DNA of 5,354 nucleotides from Chloroflexota bacterium (GCA_008501785.1 QQUD01000440.1:1-5354); one strand, 5' to 3'. Numbered from the stretch's first letter, positions 1-4,484 are shown. Numbers and translations are program-made. Notes: generated by a model from the letters alone, not told the origin.

Positions 1-912
1 TGGGGATTGTTGTAAATTATTGAGTTGGGTGGCGAGGAAGGTGATTTCGTTTGTGGATATTTGCCAGGGGGTGTAGAAATATTTGTTAGTGAGGGATTCG
101 GCTTTGTCACGGAGGGTTTTGCCGGTTGGGGTGACGGTGAGGGAAACGGCCGTTTCCTCCACTAACCCTTTCTCAACCAAACCTTGCACCGCTGCCGCAT
201 AGTTGGCCTTCGTGTAGCCACGTCGTGACAACGTATCAGCCACCCCGTCAAGACCCGTTGCTGTGCCATTCCAGAGCAGCGTGAGTGCTTCCCAGGCTTG
301 CGACGAAATATCCGTGGCGACTTCTTGCCATGCTGTCAAATGCACATCATCGCGATAAGCGCCCAAATCCATGCGAAATTCAATCAACTGCATTGGTTTG
401 CTGATGGGGTGAGGCGGTTTTAGACCAAAAGTCTGTCTGGTGTTGAAGTTGTGTTTGGCTGGCGCATATGTCGCTTGGGTTGTTTGCTTCACAACTTGAG
501 TGAGAAGGCGAAACAGTTTATCCCATTCAATTGTCAGTTGTGTGGTAACTTGCGGCATGTAATGGTTGGTAATTTGCCAGCGTTGTTGGCGAATGTCGTG
601 GCCTGTGTTGGTGATACGGTAGGTGGTGGGGGAAACGGCCGTTTCAATCCACCCCAACTTTTGCCACAGATCAAAATGGCCTTGCACCACCTGCGGCGCA
701 TCAAATGGATCGCGACGCTGGTAGGCCGCAACCGACAGCGCATTCGGATCAAAGTTTTCAACCACATACACAAAGTGGAAAATCCGGCCGGGTTCAACGC
801 TAAATTTAGCAGCCAATGCCATAAAATCAGCACGAGCCTGCTCAGGCATACTGCGCCCCAACGCATGGTGTGCGTTGATGATTTGCGGCCAGATGTTTGT
901 TAAGATGCTCAT
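1..912 (-). CDS. Tandem winged-helix-like protein, SCO6745/HTH_67-like C-terminal half (3' end cut by window)
   Basis: An uninterrupted frame of 304 codons runs from ATG at 912 to the window edge, so the C-terminus is missing. The protein has two segments that each end like a MarR-type winged helix. Residues about 78-108 contain LWQKLGWIE, then ETAVS, then YRITNTGHDI. Residues about 208-272 contain LVEKGLVE, then ETAVS, then LTVTPTGKTLRD. The second segment, followed by a run ending in TPW, resembles the SCO6745 family (HTH_67) as I remember it; this was not checked. The two halves look like an internal duplication. The start overlaps the stop of the upstream SnoaL-like gene as ATGA, and no good Shine-Dalgarno precedes it, so translation is probably coupled to that gene. 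Both ETAVS segments are encoded by copies of the AAACGGCCGTTT palindrome. A DNA-binding role is possible, but a small-molecule-sensing or purely structural role cannot be excluded. Confidence 0.8.
   Translation of the reverse strand, partial: MSILTNIWPQIINAHHALGRSMPEQARADFMALAAKFSVEPGRIFHFVYVVENFDPNALSVAAYQRRDPFDAPQVVQGHFDLWQKLGWIETAVSPTTYRITNTGHDIRQQRWQITNHYMPQVTTQLTIEWDKLFRLLTQVVKQTTQATYAPAKHNFNTRQTFGLKPPHPISKPMQLIEFRMDLGAYRDDVHLTAWQEVATDISSQAWEALTLLWNGTATGLDGVADTLSRRGYTKANYAAAVQGLVEKGLVEETAVSLTVTPTGKTLRDKAESLTNKYFYTPWQISTNEITFLATQLNNLQQSP
144..155. repeat. AAACGGCCGTTT palindrome, copy 1
   Basis: Part of a perfect 16-bp palindrome (142-157, GGAAACGGCCGTTTCC). It lies inside the winged-helix gene and encodes part of ETAVS in the second wing. 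Confidence 0.85.
633..644. repeat. AAACGGCCGTTT palindrome, copy 2
   Basis: A perfect 14-bp palindrome (632-645). It lies inside the winged-helix gene and encodes part of ETAVS in the first wing. Confidence 0.85.
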
Positions 913-1412
913 TGATACTCAGGATGTTTGGCGATGAATTTTTGGAGGGAGGAAACGGCCGTTTGCCTCACCCTCCCCTGCAAAAATGGACTCCAACCCA
1001 ACACCACACCCATCGGCCCCAACGCCATCCGTGTCCACCGCCACAGGTCAAACGTGTCCCGATGCTCAACAATCAGCCCATCCCGAAACACAAATTCAGC
1101 ATCAATCACATTATGCACCTTCCGTCCGGTGGAAAATGTGTATGTCGCTTCCCAATGCGCCTGTCCAGTTTGCCCGTCAGCCTTCACATCCCTAAACGTC
1201 ACCTGTAAATCCTGACCCCGCTCACACAACATATGCCACATCGCCTTCGCTTGCGGTTCACGCAAATCCGTAAACACTGGGTCCGAAAAACGCACCTCGT
1301 CATGATAACAGGCAGCCATCCCCGCATAATCGCGCTGTTGAAAAGCTGAGTAAAATGTTTCGATAAGCTGCGGCGGCATTTGTGTTACCAAATCATTCCG
1401 AACTTCGATCAT
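909..1412 (-). CDS. SnoaL-like / NTF2-fold protein
   Basis: A 167-residue protein with the layout of the SnoaL/nuclear-transport-factor-2-like superfamily. The N-terminal helical part (residues about 15-48) reads LIETFYSAFQQRDYAGMAACY and then a segment containing FSDPVF. It is followed by strands around 85-125 with HWEATYTFS, KVHNVIDAEFVF and HRDTFDLWRW. Members form a cone-shaped alpha+beta pocket and act as isomerases, cyclases, hydrolases or ligand-binding proteins, so the substrate cannot be predicted. The pocket-type Asp and His residues (D44, H119, D122) are present. The ATG is supported by GAGGGG at 1419-1424 with six bases between. The last codon overlaps the start of the downstream winged-helix gene by four bases, so the two are probably co-transcribed and possibly work together. 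A copy of the AAACGGCCGTTT palindrome near the 3' end encodes TAVS (residues 151-154). I am confident of the fold and not of the function. Confidence 0.88.
   Translation of the reverse strand: MIEVRNDLVTQMPPQLIETFYSAFQQRDYAGMAACYHDEVRFSDPVFTDLREPQAKAMWHMLCERGQDLQVTFRDVKADGQTGQAHWEATYTFSTGRKVHNVIDAEFVFRDGLIVEHRDTFDLWRWTRMALGPMGVVLGWSPFLQGRVRQTAVSSLQKFIAKHPEYQ
953..964. repeat. AAACGGCCGTTT palindrome, copy 3
   Basis: A perfect 12-bp palindrome near the 3' end of the SnoaL-like gene, read as Gln-Thr-Ala-Val-Ser. Confidence 0.85.
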
Positions 1413-1527
1413 ATTTAGCCCCTCATGACTTAATTATGTAAATCTCATATTTGGATAAACACCAACTACGGTTTGAAGGGAAGAGTCAGTAACTTTGATC
1501 TCATGCTGGAGATGATCTCAGTCTTTA

Positions 1528-2271
1528 TTATTTTTTCCACGGTTTTTCTACTTTACCACTGTTTTTGAACCGCATCAGTTCAAAACCAATGATTGCCGGT
1601 TCGTAAGCTAATAAAACTATTGTTTCATTTACTTCTTTGGTAATTTCGAGTGATAAGCCGCCACTAGTACTAGTCATCCCTCCCGTATCAAATTTACTGA
1701 CTACATTTCCAAACCCTGTCAAATCAAAAGCTGATCCTTTCGATTGGCTAGCTATGAGAAAATAACTAGAGGCATAGTAAACTTTGTAGACAATTTTGTT
1801 GCTAGTATTCCAGTCATCCCCCGCATGATCTTTTACTTTGCTAAGTGCCGACCATATTTCCTCATCGGTATTTGCCATTGTTATGCTATAGACTCCAGGA
1901 GCATCAAATTCAAAGGATATATTTTTTTCTGCAGAATATGTTATACCAAACTGGATATCATCATCGTCGCCTATGGCATCAACTTCCACTTTTTGATATT
2001 CAGCATTTATCATGAACTTATCTTTTGAGAATGAACCGTAAGTGACTATTGCATCTGTCGGAGTATTATCAGGTTCTCCCTCTTCGACAATTATTGGGTT
2101 GGATAAGCCTTTTGTGAGCGTACTTATGTCTCCTTTATTATCAAATACGCCATCATTGAATTGTCCATAATCACCTAATTTAGGTGATCTGATAATCGGA
2201 GCCCAAGCTGAATAATAGCCCTTGGCTTTATATAGCTCATTATTATATGTTCGAGCCAATTCAGAAGACAT
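1528..2271 (-). CDS. AT-rich hypothetical protein, beta-rich, possible distant gasdermin-like fold
   Basis: A 247-residue protein that I cannot assign to a family. No signal peptide, transmembrane helix or cysteine is visible. A short helical start (residues 1-20, ending KAKGYY) leads into AWAP and a motif-like segment LGDYGQFNDGVFDNKGDIS (32-50). Alternating strand-like stretches follow: FGITYSA near 108-114, ISFEFDAPGVYSI near 118-130, IVYKVYYASSYFLIASQS near 160-177 and the ending PAIIGFELMRF (225-235), with a lysine-rich tail. An acidic DDDD lies at 102-105. The order 'N-terminal helix ending GY..P, long beta-rich body, ...P..GFE..R, short tail' at about 250 residues is reminiscent of bacterial gasdermins. 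No N-terminal cysteine (the usual lipidation site) and no protease neighbour is present, so this is only a hypothesis. GC content is about 37% in a sampled stretch against about 53% in the neighbouring gene, which suggests lateral acquisition. The start is fixed by GGAGGTG just upstream. Confidence 0.8.
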   Translation of the reverse strand: MSSELARTYNNELYKAKGYYSAWAPIIRSPKLGDYGQFNDGVFDNKGDISTLTKGLSNPIIVEEGEPDNTPTDAIVTYGSFSKDKFMINAEYQKVEVDAIGDDDDIQFGITYSAEKNISFEFDAPGVYSITMANTDEEIWSALSKVKDHAGDDWNTSNKIVYKVYYASSYFLIASQSKGSAFDLTGFGNVVSKFDTGGMTSTSGGLSLEITKEVNETIVLLAYEPAIIGFELMRFKNSGKVEKPWKK

Positions 2272-2275
2272 GAAA

Positions 2276-2282
2276 CACCTCC
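2276..2282 (-). promoter_or_regulatory. Strong Shine-Dalgarno of the 247-residue orphan gene
   Basis: On the minus strand this reads GGAGGTG, with six bases between GGAGG and the ATG at 2271. It is close to a perfect anti-16S match and is better than the sites of most other genes in the window. It supports the chosen start and shows that the AT-rich gene is set up for efficient translation. Confidence 0.75.
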
Positions 2283-2330
2283 GTGTGTAAACCCCTCCAG
2301 ACAGGAAAGGCTAGCGAATAGAGAGATAGA

Positions 2331-2366
2331 ATTAGTAATAATAAAATATTTGCTTGTAAGTACTTG
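2331..2366 (-). promoter_or_regulatory. Weak candidate promoter in AT-rich leader of the orphan gene
   Basis: Upstream of the orphan gene the minus strand is very AT-rich. It offers TTACAA (2354-2359) and, 17 bases on, ACTAAT (2331-2336), or alternatively TATTAT (2338-2343), as -35/-10-like boxes. Matches to the sigma-70 consensus are partial, so only the general location of a promoter is suggested. Just upstream lies a small inverted repeat, AGTAT-AAGG-ATACT (2375-2388), and then an AAACGGCCGTTT palindrome. Confidence 0.25.
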
Positions 2367-2393
2367 CTGAAGATAGTATAAGGATACTGTTAT

Positions 2394-2405
2394 AAACGGC
2401 CGTTT
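2394..2405. repeat. AAACGGCCGTTT palindrome, copy 4 (intergenic)
   Basis: A perfect 12-bp palindrome about 120 bp upstream of the AT-rich orphan gene, at the edge of its AT-rich leader. Confidence 0.85.
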
Positions 2406-2549
2406 CAATTCTGAAACTGGGCAAGTTAAACACCCCGATACGATCTTTCATCAGGTATTCCCACCCCTATCCGGTAGGTTTGATAAACAGAAAATAGCCA
2501 ATCAAACTTACCAACAAATTTCACCTGCCTCACCACTCATTATCTTTTT

Positions 2550-2573
2550 TCAAGCCATAAACAAGCCTCCTCC
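2550..2573 (-). pseudogene. Ribosome binding site with aborted start (ATG GCT TGA)
   Basis: On the minus strand GGAGGAGG (2566-2573) lies seven bases before an ATG (2556-2558), which is immediately followed by GCT and the stop TGA (2550-2552). Such a strong site in front of a two-codon frame suggests the start of a gene whose body has been lost or frameshifted. A deliberate minimal start-stop ORF is the alternative. No continuing frame of convincing length follows. Confidence 0.3.
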
Positions 2574-2600
2574 TTTAGCTGAGTCATTCATTATCCATCG

Positions 2601-2829
2601 TCACTGGCTGTGTCTTCCGGTGGGCTGCGGGAGTCCCTCTTCTTGCCAGTGATCATCCACCGCATCTGGGTAAGGTTGCTGTCTCAGATCGATGCGCATA
2701 CCTGCCGACGTTTTTTTCCAGGATACCCTTGATCCAGAAGTTCATACCCTTTTCCAACAGAATAAACATAGGCATTGTCTATCTGGTGACGTTAGCAGCT
2801 GCCATGCCCGATAAAATCGTTCCCACCAT
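2601..2829 (-). pseudogene. Possible decayed coding remnant with in-frame TAG and A7 frameshift
   Basis: On the minus strand a frame beginning with ATG at 2829 encodes MVGTILSGMAAANVTR, hits TAG (2779-2781), and continues in the same frame with MPMFILLEKGMNFWIKGILEK. At a run of seven A (2711-2717) a one-base loss would join this to a second frame containing GMRIDLRQQPYPDAVDDHW and ending at TGA (2601-2603). Both pieces have protein-like composition. This is what a gene with one nonsense mutation (for example CAG to TAG) and one homopolymer indel would look like, but chance open frames of this length are possible and I recognise no family. Confidence 0.3.
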
Positions 2830-2838
2830 TAAGGTGGG
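2822..2838. other. CCCACC/GGTGGG hairpin downstream of the SRPBCC gene
   Basis: A six-base perfect stem with a five-base ATTAA loop lies about 60 bases beyond the stop codon of the SRPBCC gene. There is no adjacent T-run on the minus strand, so it is not a standard intrinsic terminator, although it is where one would end the operon. Confidence 0.35.
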
Positions 2839-2854
2839 GCGTCGAAGGTGAGCG

Positions 2855-2864
2855 AACGGCCGTT
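2855..2864. repeat. AACGGCCGTT palindrome, copy 5 (intergenic)
   Basis: A 10-bp core palindrome 33 bp beyond the stop codon of the SRPBCC gene. Confidence 0.8.
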
Positions 2865-2896
2865 TTTATCCGTTGTCCTCTGAATACTCAAAGCGG

Positions 2897-3349
2897 TTAA
2901 AGTCCCTTGCCTTCCGCCATCGCCTTGAGATTGACCAACCCCTGCTCAAAATCCCTGGCGTTCTGCCGCTCCACGATCAGCTTGTCAAGTGCCTTGCCGA
3001 GAAAACTGCCCGGAATTGTGTACTCGGCCTTCTGCGTGACCGTCGTTTTGCCGTCATGCTCTTCGAAGGTGAACCAGAACTCCATTGGCGGCAGACGTTT
3101 TGGTTCGAAGCGGAAATGGTGCGCCATCGTCTCGTCGTTGTAGGCGAGTGTGGTCGAGATTCCTTCGGCCGAAATGCCGCCGCTTTTCGTGCCCATCTTG
3201 GCTATCGCGCCAACGCTGGGCCACGACTCATCCGGTTCCCACAATGTTAGCCCATGAGCCCATTGTGGTGTGTGCACCGGATGCGCATAATACTGCCGAA
3301 TCGTGTCGCGGTTGGCGTTTATTTCGATTGATTTGGTAATTGTGGTCAT
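2897..3349 (-). CDS. SRPBCC / START-like (Bet v1 fold) protein
   Basis: A 150-residue protein with the usual length and order of SRPBCC proteins (polyketide cyclase/dehydrase or AHSA1-like). The first strand, TKSIEINANRDTIRQYYA (residues 5-22), leads into the early helix. HTPQWAHGLTLWEPD follows, then a chain of antiparallel strands with HHFRFEP, MEFWFTFEEHDGKTTVTQKAEYTIP (89-113), and a long C-terminal helix from about 116 (FLGKALDKLIVERQNARDFE). The fold makes a deep hydrophobic cavity that binds lipids, polyketides or aromatic compounds; the ligand here is unknown. AGGAG (3358-3362) eight bases before the ATG supports the start. It is the last of four same-strand genes, with only 44 bp separating it from the ABM-like gene before it, so it is probably co-transcribed. 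Confidence 0.88.
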   Translation of the reverse strand: MTTITKSIEINANRDTIRQYYAHPVHTPQWAHGLTLWEPDESWPSVGAIAKMGTKSGGISAEGISTTLAYNDETMAHHFRFEPKRLPPMEFWFTFEEHDGKTTVTQKAEYTIPGSFLGKALDKLIVERQNARDFEQGLVNLKAMAEGKGL

Positions 3350-3393
3350 TTTTAATTCTCCTTTTTGGTTGAGGTATCGAAAATGGTTTTAAT

Positions 3394-3708
3394 TTAGCCA
3401 CCAGGGCGAATTGGCTCTGGCAGTACGGGCGATGGCCCCCAAATCTCAGTTTCGTTGCGAGACAGGAGGGCACGGGATTCATCGATGATTGCCAGTATCT
3501 CGGGATCTGAACTATAGGCTGCCCAGGCCGTCAGATCGGCAAACTCCAGAGTAACAACGATATGTGTTGTGCCGGCGGCTGGCCGATAGGCACGCAGTTC
3601 AACCAGACCGGGAACGGCAAGCATGCGCGGTATGGCTTTTTGTGCCCATTCTGCGTGTGCTTCTAATTTATCAGGGTGAACACTTTGTTTAGAAACGGAA
3701 AGTACCAT
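3394..3708 (-). CDS. ABM-like dimeric alpha/beta-barrel protein (104 aa)
   Basis: A 104-residue protein of the ferredoxin-like dimeric alpha/beta barrel (ABM/EthD-like) type. A first strand VLSVSKQSV is followed by the helix KLEAHAEWAQKAIPRML (14-30). Next come GLVELRAYRP, a central strand THIVVTLEFADLTAWAAY (48-65), a second helix around 69-84, and a C-terminal ETEIWGPSP strand and a proline-rich tail. Such proteins act as cofactor-free monooxygenases, decarboxylases or isomerases, or as stress proteins with no known reaction; no catalytic residue can be singled out. I chose the ATG at 3708 over an upstream one at 3774 because AGGAG (3716-3720) lies seven bases before it and because homology-like sequence begins there. 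It is the third gene of the operon. Confidence 0.85.
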   Translation of the reverse strand: MVLSVSKQSVHPDKLEAHAEWAQKAIPRMLAVPGLVELRAYRPAAGTTHIVVTLEFADLTAWAAYSSDPEILAIIDESRALLSRNETEIWGPSPVLPEPIRPGG

Positions 3709-3715
3709 TATATTT

Positions 3716-3720
3716 CTCCT
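3716..3720 (-). promoter_or_regulatory. Shine-Dalgarno fixing the start of the 104-residue ABM-like gene
   Basis: The minus strand reads AGGAG seven bases before the ATG at 3708. The frame is open further upstream to an ATG at 3774, but that start has no comparable site and would add 22 residues that do not fit the fold. Confidence 0.7.
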
Positions 3721-3736
3721 TTTGTGGGTGGGCTGG

Positions 3737-3746
3737 AACGGCCGTT
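3737..3746. repeat. AACGGCCGTT palindrome, copy 6 (in duplicated leader A)
   Basis: A 10-bp core in the leader of the 104-residue ABM-like gene. The related leader B has AATGCCGTT at the same place, so the motif is present in one duplicate and absent in the other. Confidence 0.8.
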
Positions 3747-3841
3747 GCCTGCAAACCCTTATACGTACAAACAATTCTCATCTGCCGCACAGCGCATCTT
3801 TTTACTTTTCCTTTCTAGCTCAAAGAACTCCTCTACCCCAC

Positions 3842-4135
3842 TTACATCTGGGTACGCACCTCATAATGGGCACTCTCTGGGGGGGCAGCAAAAAATTGCG
3901 CAAATTTACTCATCTCTTTTTGCAAATAGCCATTGGCTTCCCCCGCCAACATCGCTGCTTCTGTTTCCCAAAAGGATGTCGAAACGGCCGTATTTGTACT
4001 TTTATTAACCAACAACGTTGCCCCTTTAGACCCGGTCTGCTGACGCATAACCGGTACAACAGAATCTTCGTAAATACCAACCGCCTCAGTTATCGTTCCG
4101 AGCTTAAAACTTACAGTTACCATTCTTGCATACAT
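3842..4135 (-). CDS. ABM-like dimeric alpha/beta-barrel protein (97 aa)
   Basis: A 97-residue protein with the size and strand/helix order of the antibiotic biosynthesis monooxygenase-like family. The strand ARMVTVSFKLG (3-13) is followed by a helix with EAVGIYEDSVVPVMRQQ (17-33). A GSKGATLLVNKSTNTAVSTSFWE strand pair (35-57) and a helix with YLQKEMSKFAQFF (70-82) come next, then a final strand AHYEVRTQ. The family includes cofactor-independent quinol monooxygenases, but no reaction can be assigned here. AGGAG (4143-4147) seven bases before the ATG supports this start. It is the second gene of the operon, 82 bp after the small YIVRIWR protein and about 130 bp before the second ABM-like gene, with which it shares a related leader. 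The residues TAVS (49-52) are encoded by a one-sided copy of the AAACGGCCGTTT palindrome. Confidence 0.85.
   Translation of the reverse strand: MYARMVTVSFKLGTITEAVGIYEDSVVPVMRQQTGSKGATLLVNKSTNTAVSTSFWETEAAMLAGEANGYLQKEMSKFAQFFAAPPESAHYEVRTQM
3982..3992. repeat. AAACGGCCGTA, one-sided copy 7
   Basis: Near-copy of the palindrome with the last T run broken. It is inside the 97-residue ABM-like gene, read as Asn-Thr-Ala-Val-Ser. Confidence 0.65.
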
Positions 4136-4139
4136 AAGA

Positions 4140-4212
4140 TTTCTCCTTATTGTGCGGGCAGGAATGCCGTTGCCTTCACAGCCTCATATTGACGAACAAA
4201 TTTCATTTACCT
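4140..4212 (-). repeat. Duplicated leader, copy B (upstream of the 97-aa ABM-like gene)
   Basis: Diverged counterpart of the spacer at 3713-3786. On the minus strand it carries a 19-codon frame from ATG at 4206 to TAA at 4147, MKFVRQYEAVKATAFLPAQ. Its pattern (M, V, Y, ATA, PA) matches the short frame in copy A. It could be a leader peptide, a relic of the end of a duplicated gene, or simply shared ancestry of the spacer DNA. Confidence 0.55.
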
Positions 4213-4217
4213 ATCTT

Positions 4218-4442
4218 CTAATCGCTGTCTTTGCCTTGCGGTGGGTCACGGGAGTTAACGGCCGTATCACCAATTTGCTGCCGAAAATACAGGAACAACG
4301 CTTCCAAATTGGCAAAATCCTGTCGCTCGGTTGTCGCCACATTCTGAACGCTAATGCGCCATTGTCCGTCAGTCTTACTACGCCAAATACGGACGATATA
4401 CGCCTGCCTGATCGGATCCCTGTCAGGATGCACTGTATCCAT
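4218..4442 (-). CDS. Small uncharacterised protein, YIVRIWR type (74 aa)
   Basis: A 74-residue protein with no assigned function. A strand AYIVRIWR (14-21), a turn TDGQ, a strand WRISVQNVATTERQDF (28-43) and a helix NLEALFLYFRQQ (45-56) give a compact beta-beta-beta-alpha-like unit. I recall the pattern 'Y.vRiWr...g.WR.sv.....ger..F..Le.L..fl' from conserved hypothetical proteins, chiefly in Chloroflexota, but did not check this. The C-terminal 18 residues are polar and probably disordered, and contain TAVN (60-63) encoded by a one-sided AACGGCCGTA palindrome. The ATG has AAGGA (4449-4453) in front. It is the first gene of the operon and follows directly on the candidate operator, so it may have a role in the control or assembly of the enzymes behind it. 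Confidence 0.72.
   Translation of the reverse strand: MDTVHPDRDPIRQAYIVRIWRSKTDGQWRISVQNVATTERQDFANLEALFLYFRQQIGDTAVNSRDPPQGKDSD
4257..4266. repeat. AACGGCCGTA, one-sided copy 8
   Basis: Near-copy inside the small YIVRIWR gene, read as Asp-Thr-Ala-Val-Asn in the polar C-terminal tail. Confidence 0.6.
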
Positions 4443-4458
4443 TATTTTTCCTTTTCAA

Positions 4459-4484
4459 CTTTTTACTGATTACTCAGTAAAAAG
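4459..4484. promoter_or_regulatory. Perfect 26-bp inverted repeat, candidate TetR-type operator
   Basis: Two perfect 11-base arms, CTTTTTACTGA and TCAGTAAAAAG, flank a four-base TTAC centre. The repeat ends 16 bases before the ATG of the first operon gene. The ACTGA...TCAGT core with A/T-rich flanks is typical of operators bound by TetR/AcrR-family repressors. No such repressor is in the window, so it would be encoded elsewhere. If transcribed, the same sequence could fold into a hairpin next to the ribosome binding site, so RNA-level control is an alternative. Confidence 0.6.

Larger units (their letters stand above)
2409..2896. other. Gene-poor spacer between the orphan gene and the SRPBCC gene
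   Basis: I see no intact gene on either strand. The stretch holds an inverted repeat CCCACC/GGTGGG (2822-2838), a small CGAT-AAA-ATCG hairpin (2809-2819), a probable decayed coding remnant (2601-2829), an 8-bp inverted repeat TCACTGGC/GCCAGTGA (2601-2608 and 2645-2652), and an excellent ribosome binding site followed by ATG GCT TGA (2550-2573). A 36-codon open stretch on the minus strand (2426-2536, possible GTG start) looks protein-like in composition but is too short to call. The spacer may be the scar of lost genes or of an insertion event. Confidence 0.6.
3713..3786 (-). repeat. Duplicated leader, copy A (upstream of the 104-aa ABM-like gene)
   Basis: This spacer can be aligned with the one upstream of the other ABM-like gene (4140-4212). 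Both share the ribosome binding site TCTCCTT (plus strand), a GGAA..GCCGTTGCCT block and a 36-base block that I count as 24/36 identical. Copy A contains an AACGGCCGTT palindrome where copy B reads AATGCCGTT. A short frame from ATG at 3781 (30 codons, ending at 3689 inside the next gene) starts MRIVCTYKGLQATAVPA and parallels the short frame in copy B. The similarity suggests that the ABM gene and its leader were duplicated together. Confidence 0.6.

Noticed and set aside
451..1215. Several plus-strand open frames opposite the winged-helix and SnoaL-like genes
   Set aside because: Their translations are rich in Pro, His, Arg and Cys with no domain pattern, while the minus-strand frames give clear folds. 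They are antisense shadows.
1498..1519. GAGAT/ATCTC repeats after the orphan gene as a terminator
   Set aside because: The stems are only five bases and no T-run follows on the minus strand, the direction of transcription.
2175..2408. Minus-strand 77-codon frame overlapping the orphan gene start
   Set aside because: It lies mostly in the AT-rich leader, has no good ribosome binding site, and overlaps the well-supported start of the orphan gene.
3085..3339. Plus-strand frames opposite the SRPBCC gene
   Set aside because: No ribosome binding site and low-complexity translation; the minus-strand protein is clearly real.
3709..3774. Longer start for the 104-residue ABM-like gene
   Set aside because: The extra 22 residues do not fit the fold, cover the ribosome binding site and the palindrome, and have no start signal of their own.
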